The notes beneath the pieces are model-generated. The model was not told the DNA's origin, ran no database searches, and saw nothing but the letters and a program-made list of their open reading frames with translations. The position numbers and the translations under genes are program-made. Shown here piece after piece: positions 56,236-64,000 of a stretch of 64,000 nucleotides of DNA; position 1 is the stretch's first letter; each line of letters starts with the position of its first letter. The DNA comes from Dermatemys mawii (Eukaryota > Chordata > Testudines > Dermatemydidae), in the NCBI GenBank assembly GCA_007922305.1, contig ML677358.1:14738913-14802912 (forward strand). Reading direction: 5' to 3'.

Positions 56236-56707
56236 AATCTTAGCTTTAATTACATGACTGTAGGCTTGGGTTGTTTTTTAAGTAATTAGGGTTACCAGTA
56301 AGCGGTGGGGGGGCGAATAGGAAGAGAAGAGAAAGAGAAGTAGCTACGGTTATTTCAGATGAAAGCGGATACGCTCATGGGCTCCTGTCATTCCAGGAGC
56401 TGGGGTTTTAAGGAAAAACACCAAATATTGTGAGACTCGCAATAACTTTGTGATCCTGAGCCACCAGAGAGCCGGCCTGCATGTGGCCCTTCCCTGGGAA
56501 GCCCCTGGGAAGCCCCAGATATAATGGGAGAGTGATCCCTGCATTGCCGCTGACAGCCCTGGCTGTCCCCTCTCTTGTGGTGAGAGACACGGTGGTGTAT
56601 TTACACTAGCAGTCAAATGAGTTTCAACAGCAGTGGAGGTGCGAGGAGAGATTCTGTGCTGTGACTGAATGACTCGAACAGGGCATTTTCATAGCATCCA
56701 TGGGGGA

Positions 56708-57140
56708 CCTCAAGAATCATAAGGTTTAAGGTCAGACGGGACCACACCAGATCTTCCAATCTGACCTCCTGTACATCATAGGCCACCAACCCACACCCCA
56801 AAACCCACAACCAAAATTAGATCAAAGTAGGACAGCCCACAGGGGATGAGGCTAGTATGTGTCACACAAAGAGAAAAGGCAGGACCAAAGTACATTAGTG
56901 CACGAGGCCCCTGCAATGGCAGAGAAATGATTAAGTGAGTTAAACCCACGTAATTCTGGCAAGTGACCCCCACCCACACCCTGCAGAGGAAGGTGAAGAG
57001 TCCCCAAGACCACTGCCAATCAGACCGGGGGGAAATTCCTTCCCAACCCCCATATGAATATCAGTTAGACCCTGAGCAAGAACCAGCCAGCACCGGAAAA
57101 AGAAAATGTCTAGTGCCACCTCAAAGTCCCAGGGGGGTGG
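56708..57140 (-). mobile_element. CR1-type LINE 3' fragment, minus strand
   Basis: AATCATAAGGTTTAAGGTCA and CAGACGGGACCACACCAG form the typical antisense CR1 end. AGACCCTGAGCAAGAACCAG also fits the family. Confidence 0.7.
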
Positions 57141-60100
57141 GCCAAAGTCCCATCTGCCCCGAACAGTGAAGCCCTGAAGCCAGAGCTTTTAGGAACATAA
57201 GACAAACCGCCAGTGAGCCCCAGGGTTGGTGAGCCCGGCCCCACACCATCACAAGCAGTCCTGTGCATCACCCAGCTCACTCTTCATTCAGTTGTTTGCT
57301 TCCACAAGCCCTTTTGGGAGGCTGAAAATTACCCGGCCAATAAGTGAGCCTCTCTGAGCTCCCCTTCACCCCTCAGCCTTTGGCTCTGTCCCACACATCC
57401 TTTAGACACCACCAAACCATTCAGCAGCACCCTGGCACTCATAGGAAATTGAGACAGACGCCTCTCTGGCAGAGCCAGGAAGCAGGTGTGCCAAGCATCA
57501 GGAGCCACTAGTACAGCACACCGGAAAAACGCTACTCAGCGTCAGCAGATCCTTATGCAGAGCAGGGGCTTTCCTTCTTGCAACACAAGACAGTCCAGGG
57601 CACCCAGGATCCACGGCGTGAAAGTGATCGCCCGAACTCCAGCAGCACACTTGGCTTTCCAAAAGGCACCTGCTGGAGGACAGCAACTCTCTCCTCAGAA
57701 TGAAAGCAAAAGCGCTTCAGCCTTATTTACTGGAAAGCAGCTAGCTGTAATACGGATGTGCTGTCTGTGGCCAGAAGGGTAGATACTGCGGGGGCTACAA
57801 TTGGTTTAGGTCTCAGTGAGAACTCCAGTAGCTCCTCAGTTCAGATATAAGTGTTCTACAATTAGCTCTCACACCCACCCACCTAACCCCCACGGGGACG
57901 TACTTGGCTGGCTACCATGGGGGCACTGCTATTTTTAGCATGCTAGCTCAAACAGCTCTAGCACATGCCTGTTTTCCCATGTTGGGAAGCATACTCTCAG
58001 CTGCCATGTAAACATACCCTTGGAGGTGAAGCCGGAGACGGAAGCGCGTGTCTGAAAACATACAGGGTGGGGAGCTGCCTGGGAGAAGGGACTTTCCTGA
58101 ACGAGGAGCTGAAACCGGAGAACAAAATCCAGACTGTACTATAGTGAATTCAGTTTGGCTAACTCCTGGCCGGCTGCCTCCAGAGACTATGACAGAGTTT
58201 TATTTACCATAAGGCTGGTTGGAAAACAACTATTTCAAAGTTTCAAAAAACAAGGTTTCAAAATTCGTTTTCATTCTGATCTGGAATGAAACCAAGACCT
58301 TTGGACTTTTTTATTGGGGGGGGGGAGGAGGCGGGGTAAAGGGAGGGAGAGACACTCCAGAATAGCCTAGTAGTTCTAGTTCCTGCTCTATCTTCTTCAC
58401 AGCAGGGTCTCTTACCTCCCCAGCTGAGCACCCTAAACCCTGGGCTATCAGTTATTCTGGTCTAGGTCCTTGGATATGTCTACACGGGAGCTGAAGAAGG
58501 TGGAATTTCCAGCTTAAGCAGACATACCCAGGCTAGCTCTGATCAAGCAAGTGTGCCAAAAAAACCAAACCAATAGAAGCACAGCCTTGCTGGAGTGAGC
58601 TGCAGGATAGCCTAGTATGTACTTAAAGTCTCTTACCGTCTGTACTTGGGCATCCAGCTGCCCATGGCTACACTTCTGGTTTTTGTGTGCCAGCTCAATA
58701 CTAGATAGCAGAAGTATGTCTACTCAAGCTGGAAATTTCACCATTCGGCTACGGTGTACGTGTACCCTCTGTCTAGAAATTCTACCCCAGACCCAAGAAT
58801 ACTTCCCGATGAAATGTGTGTCCAAACCAATACATTTCCACCTAACATTTCGGTTTTGATGAAACAGCATTTGTCACTAGAAAAACGGTTCGTCAAACTT
58901 TTTTCTAGCTCTTCTTGTAATTCCCCTGGGGTAGTGGCCATGCAGGGGGCAGGTTTGTTAGCAAGCAGGAAAGCCATTTCTCTTATAGGTTCCTGCTAGA
59001 AGCAATTACCAGCCACCTATTAGCCAGAGACCAAAGCAAAGGAGCACCAGTAGTGAGATTTTAGCAGAAGTGCTTTGATGAGAAGCTAAACTCCTTCTGT
59101 GGGGTGACAGTCTTCTTTGCAGGATGCTGTCCTTGGATGCTGCTTGGGGACCCCATCCTCTTTTGCAAAGATAAGTTCTCTCTATTAATCTACCCTTTCC
59201 CTAAACCCAGTATTTTAATTTCAATTCCCACACAGTACCAGTACCTGCCTCAGCTGCTGATCACAGTTTTACAAAGCAGCAGAGTAAACTGACATGTTTT
59301 CCCAGCAGCCTTCAAAGCTCCAAACAGCAGTATTTAAAATGAAGCAGAACTTGTTAGGTGTACTCTGCTGCTGCTTGAGGAAACTCTGAGCAGCAACAGT
59401 GGCAGCAAAGCTGCCAGCAGACTCAGGAAGTCAGCATGGAACTGAGTCCCAATCGCAAAGTTATCTTCAAAACCATAAGAGCTAGAATTCTTATTTTAAT
59501 TAAAAGCTGAAATTCTGTAGAAACTGATGGTTTAGCTCCTCTATGCTCTCTTCAATCACTGGGCAGTGTTTCGTACCCACCATTGGTAAGTGAAACTTCA
59601 AACCCTGTGCAAAACAGCCTTCTTGTTTTCTGTGGATCAGGCTGAAGGGGTAAAATAGGATCAGCTCAGTCCCTAGCTCTACAAGAAGAAAAGGCCATTA
59701 AAGACTCTCTTCCCTTCCTGTCACTTATTTTGCCGTTTCAAACACTGTTCTGAGCTCTGGATGAGAAATCTTGTCCAAGTGTCACTGTTTCCAGAGCTCC
59801 CAGAGTAAACGCCATGGATCAAGGCACGTGGGATGCACACTCCCAGCTCCAGCATCCCATAACTGCCTTTGCAGGATGTTGCAAATAATAAAGACATCTA
59901 CCAAATCGCTGAAGCTGCTCCAGAATATACCCCGCCTACCCAAAACCTTAGAAGCATGGATATAAGAAAAGGGGAAAGACTTGTGCATTCCTTTCCACCT
60001 TCACCTTGCTTCCAACGCTTTCAATATCACATGCAAGCACTGAATAAGGCTCTCACTTCCATCTCCAACAGATACCCAAGAGTCATCCAGCTCACACTCT

Positions 60101-60954
60101 AAAGCGAGTGCACAACAGTGACTTCAGATGCATCTAGGATCCATCCTTTCAGCACATCTGACTATCCAACACGCCACGTATTGGAGGAGTTATTCTGCCT
60201 TGACACTGCCGAGGTCATCATATGATGCAGCTGTGTCATGATACAGCTCCAGCTTTTCAGGTATGGTTCCAGGTACATTAGTAAACAGATCAGTTTTCCC
60301 ACAAAGGTTGCTATACCTACATTTAGAAGTGTGATTTCTAAGCTGCAGGAAAGTGCCTGTTAAGTTAATAACCAAAAAGCTTTCTGAGGACGGCAGGGGA
60401 ACAGACCTCCCTGTCCCAGCTCTTATAAGGTGCTCATTCACTCACACCTAATATTGTTACTGGAAATGTACACCATGCTTTATAAATATAGAGAGAGGCA
60501 CGTTTCTGGACTAGACTAGCTTACAATAGGTGCAGTATGTGCCATTCTGTTGCTAAATGCTTTCCAGACTGTCTCAGAGAAAGCATCTTTATAATCCATG
60601 AAGCACTGTGGGATTGGGGTGGGAGTTGGGCCAAACCGCATATGCATATTATGTAAATGAGTTTTATTATGAACCGGCAATCTGATAGGCACACCAGCCC
60701 GGTCCTCTACTAGGTTTCCTGAACAGAGGTCAAGAAAAGTGACTGACAAAGCTTGCTCTGTTCATTGTAAACTCTGTGGAGTGGTGACTGGCTTTTTGTT
60801 TTGTGTTGCTCAAACTTTTCCCATAAGACAGAGCATATTTTAACAGAGACTGGCTCCCGGACACCTCCCCTCTCATTTGGGACCACACAATATCACTGGG
60901 GTCACTACAACACTTGCTTACATGAAAAAAGTAAAACTGGAAGGACTGCATGTA

Positions 60955-63420
60955 TTTCAGAGAATCATATACATGTAGGATTAGAAGGGACCTCGAGAGC
61001 TCATCTAGTTCAGCCCTCTGTGCTTACACAGGACCAAGTAAATCTAGACCATCCTTGACAGGTGTTTGTCCAACTTGTTCTCAGAAACCTCCAATGACGG
61101 CGATTCCACAGCTTCCCTTGGAAGCCTATTGCAATACTTAACTAGTCTTGTAGTTAGGAAGTTTTCCCTAATATCTAACCTAAATCTTCCTTGCTGCAGA
61201 TTAAGTCAATTGCTTCTTGTCCTACTTTCAGTGGACACGGGGAACTGATTGTCCTCTTTATAACAGCCCCTAACGTATATGAAGATTGTTATCAGGATCC
61301 TCCTCCATCTTCTTTTTCTCAGGGCTAATCAGGCCCAGTTTTTTTAAAGCTTTCCTCATAGGTCAGGTGTTCTAAATCTTTTATCTTTTTCATTGCTCTC
61401 CTTTGGACTCTCTCCAGTTTGTCCACATCCTTCTGAAAGGCACCCAGAACTGGATACAGTACACCAGCTAGTGCTGAGCAAAGCGGGACAATTACTTCTC
61501 ATGTTTTTATATATCACACTCCTTTGAATGCACCCCAGAATGATAATCAGCCTTTTGCACAACTGCATCACATTCTTGTCAAGTGTTCAATATGTGATAC
61601 ACTATAACCCCCAGATCCTTTTCTGCAGCACTGCTACCTAGCCAGCTATGCCGCACTTTGGAGATATGCATTTGATTTTCCTTCCTAAGTGTAATATTTT
61701 GCACTTGCCTTTATTGAATTTCATCTTGTTCATTTCAGACTAATTTTCCAATTTATCAAGGTCATTTTGATTTCTATTCCTGTGCTCCAAAGTGCTTCCA
61801 ATCCCTCCCAGCTTGGTATCATGTGCAGATTTTATAAGCATACTTTCTGTTCCAAATCATTAATAAAATATTGAATAATACTGGACATAAAACTGACCCC
61901 TACAGGGCCTCACTAGAAATACGTCCCCAGATTGACTGAGAACCATTGTAACTACTCTTTGAGTACGGTCTTTCAACCAGTTATGCAACCACCTTATAGT
62001 AATTTCACCTGGACCACATTTCTCTGGTTTGCATATAAGAATGTCCTGAGGATCTGCGGCAAATGTCTTACGAAAATCAAGATACATCATGTCTACTTCT
62101 TCCCCCCTATCCACCAGGCCAGTAAGCGTGTCAAAGAAGGAAATTAGGTTGATATGGCATGATTTGTTCTTTAGAAAACCATGTTGTCTAATCCTGATAA
62201 CTCTATAATCCTCTAGGTGCTTACAAATGGATTGCTTAATAATTTGTTCCAGTATCTTTCCAGGTAACAAAGTTAGGCTGATTGGTATAGAAATCCCACT
62301 CCCTGGGTCCTCTTTGCTCCCTTTTTCAAAGAGAGGTGCTATGTTTGCCCTTCTCCAGTCCTCTGGGACCTCAACCCGCCACCCATGAGTTCTCGAAGAT
62401 AGTCCCGAGACTGCTTCAGCTAGTTCCTCAAGTACTCAAGAGCGAATTTCGTCAGACCCTGCCGACTTCAATACATTTAAACTTATCTAAATATTTTTTA
62501 ACCTGTTCTTTTCCCTGCTCTGGCTTATGTCCGTCCCCCTTCTTCTTAATATTAATTATGCATCTGGTCATAATTAAATGTTTTGTAAGTGAAGAGTGAA
62601 GCAAAATAGGCATTAAACACCTCAGCCTTCTTGATGTCATCAGCTTACTTGCTAAGTAGTGGACCTACACTTTCCTTCATCTTTCTCTTGCTCCCAATGT
62701 ATTTATAGAACCTTTTCTTATTGCCTATGTCATGTCCCTTGCTAGGCACAACTCATTCGGTGCTGTAGCCGGATGTTGTCTCTACACGCTGGTGCTATTC
62801 TTTTGCATTAATCCTTAGCAATCTGTCCATGTCTCCACTTTTTGTAGGATTCCTTTTTGATGGTCAGTTTATCAACCGATGGAGTCATATTGGCCTCGTA
62901 CTATTATTTGTATCTTCTCTTCACATTAGGATAGTTTGCTGCCGTGCCATTAAGACTGTCTCCTTGAGAAAGTGCCAGCTTTCCTGAACACGTTTACCTT
63001 TCAATTTTCTTCCCATGGGACCTCACCTACCAGTTCTCTGAGTGCGTTAAAGTCTGCTTTCTTCGAAGTCCATTGTCCTTAATCCCCTACTCTCATGCCT
63101 TCCTTTCCATAGGATAATTAAAACTATCATTTCAAGATCACTTTCACCCTAACAGCTTTGTAAACAATTCCTCCCTGAAGGCCAGAATCAAATCTAAAAT
63201 GGCTGCCCCTCCGGCCACTTCCTCCACCTTCTGAAACAAGAAGTTTTCCACAATACGTTCCAATAACTTATTGGAGATTTTGTGTTTTGCCATATTACTT
63301 TTCCAGCAGATAAGTGGATAGTTAAAGTTCCTCATTACCATTACAACTGGTGTTATTTGTAGTTGTATTTGTGTAATGCAGGAGCTGGAAGCAAGGAGAG
63401 ATGCCAGCCCCATATGACCA
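60955..63420 (-). mobile_element. CR1-type LINE, 2.4 kb, minus strand, inactive
   Basis: The 3' end (plus strand AGAATCATATACATGTAGGA) is at 60955. Minus-strand frames give reverse transcriptase at 62270-61860 (HGFLKNKSCHINLISFFDTL, then MYLDFRKTFA and WLHNWLKDRTQRVV) and endonuclease at 63413-63144 (RNFNYPLICWKSNMAKH). Stops and frameshifts separate them. Confidence 0.9.
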
Positions 63421-63794
63421 GCTAGCTGTCTGGACCACTAGCAAGCACTCTGTGAATCAAGGATGATCCCTGGACTACACAGCCCAGTAACCTTTGATCT
63501 AGCCCAAAGAGGCAATCAACAAGTTATATTTTCCTATGGCTCATCTTTGCCTTTCAGTCAAAGCCAGCTAAATGCAAATCTGGAAAGATAAACTGCAGGG
63601 ACAACGCTTGTTTCTCTTCCAAAGATGAGCTAGGACGTTGGCCTTTGAAATCACAACTGGACTGACTATTGAGAAGTTTCTTCCCCCCAACCCACCATCA
63701 AATCCTTTGACTTGCAGCACACAGAACCGAGTGTCCACCAGACACTCTTCTAAGGACATGCACGAGGCTCTCTTTGTTACTTGGCCGATCTGTG

Positions 63795-63990
63795 ACAAGG
63801 TTAGCAGGGAAGGCTGTGCTAGTGATCGGCTCAGAGGACGGACTGTCGGGCATCCTGGGTTCTACACATGAGCGACGTGAGCGAGGCAAATCATTTCTCT
63901 GAGGAGCAGTGTCTCCATCCATACTGCAGGGATAATACTACGTATCATTATCCCAGGGTTGTTGCCAGGTTTATCTAATGCATCTCCGTA
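63795..63990 (+). repeat. Probable MIR-like SINE at the right edge
   Basis: CATCCTGGGTTCTACACATG (B-box-like), then ATTATCCCAGGGTTGTTGCC, the order seen in MIR-like SINEs. Confidence 0.45.
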
Positions 63991-64000
63991 AAGTCCACGG

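Larger units (their letters stand above)
47384..64000. other. TNIP1 intron 1 and/or upstream DNA, no gene recognised
   Basis: The first coding exon begins with a splice acceptor, so at least one noncoding exon lies upstream. No CpG island or exon was found here, and it may lie beyond the window. The stretch is AT-rich and dominated by the repeats listed separately. Confidence 0.5.

Overview
The window is vertebrate nuclear DNA, most likely from a turtle or another non-avian sauropsid. Genes are split by GT-AG introns. The intergenic and intronic DNA holds CR1-type LINEs, MIR-like SINEs, hAT elements with 8-bp target duplications and small palindromic elements. No bacterial, phage or CRISPR features were seen. 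The species call is inference from repeat content and protein similarity, because no database search was possible.

Two protein-coding genes are reconstructed exon by exon, tail to tail. (1) GPX3, plus strand, positions 13282-21407: extracellular glutathione peroxidase in 5 exons, 231 residues, with an in-frame TGA at 19424-19426 read as selenocysteine 73. A CCAAT/TATA-like promoter lies about 150 bp upstream of the start and a poly(A) signal at 22439-22444. (2) TNIP1 (ABIN1), minus strand, coding exons from 47345 down to 28234: 16 coding exons and 622 residues, encoding the ubiquitin-binding coiled-coil adaptor that restrains NF-kB and cell-death signalling. The same neighbouring, convergent GPX3-TNIP1 pair exists on human chromosome 5q33, which supports both calls.

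Layout: 1-13100 is upstream intergenic DNA with SINEs, a duplicated ~370-bp block (4660-5036 and 8844-9222) carrying forkhead, SOX and MEF2-like motifs, a CpG-rich patch near 5940-6180, a palindromic element at 8216-8340 and a minus-strand CR1 at about 9760-10690. 13111-22460 is GPX3, whose 5.9-kb first intron holds a plus-strand CR1 and a purine tract. 22460-23820 is the gap between the two gene ends. 23820-47383 is TNIP1, with an hAT in its presumed 3' UTR, a second hAT, a 49-bp minisatellite and three CTCF-like motifs in introns. 47384-64000 is TNIP1 intron 1 and/or upstream DNA. No first exon was recognised there; it is filled with CR1 fragments, AT-rich repeats, an hAT interrupted by a 10-N gap at 54925-54934, and a 2.4-kb minus-strand CR1 at the right end.

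The two genes do not form a pathway: one is a secreted antioxidant selenoenzyme, the other a cytosolic inflammation brake. I found no undescribed system. The most notable observations are the duplicated enhancer-like block, an incomplete SECIS candidate for GPX3, a second UBAN-like heptad segment in TNIP1, and CTCF-like motifs inside TNIP1.
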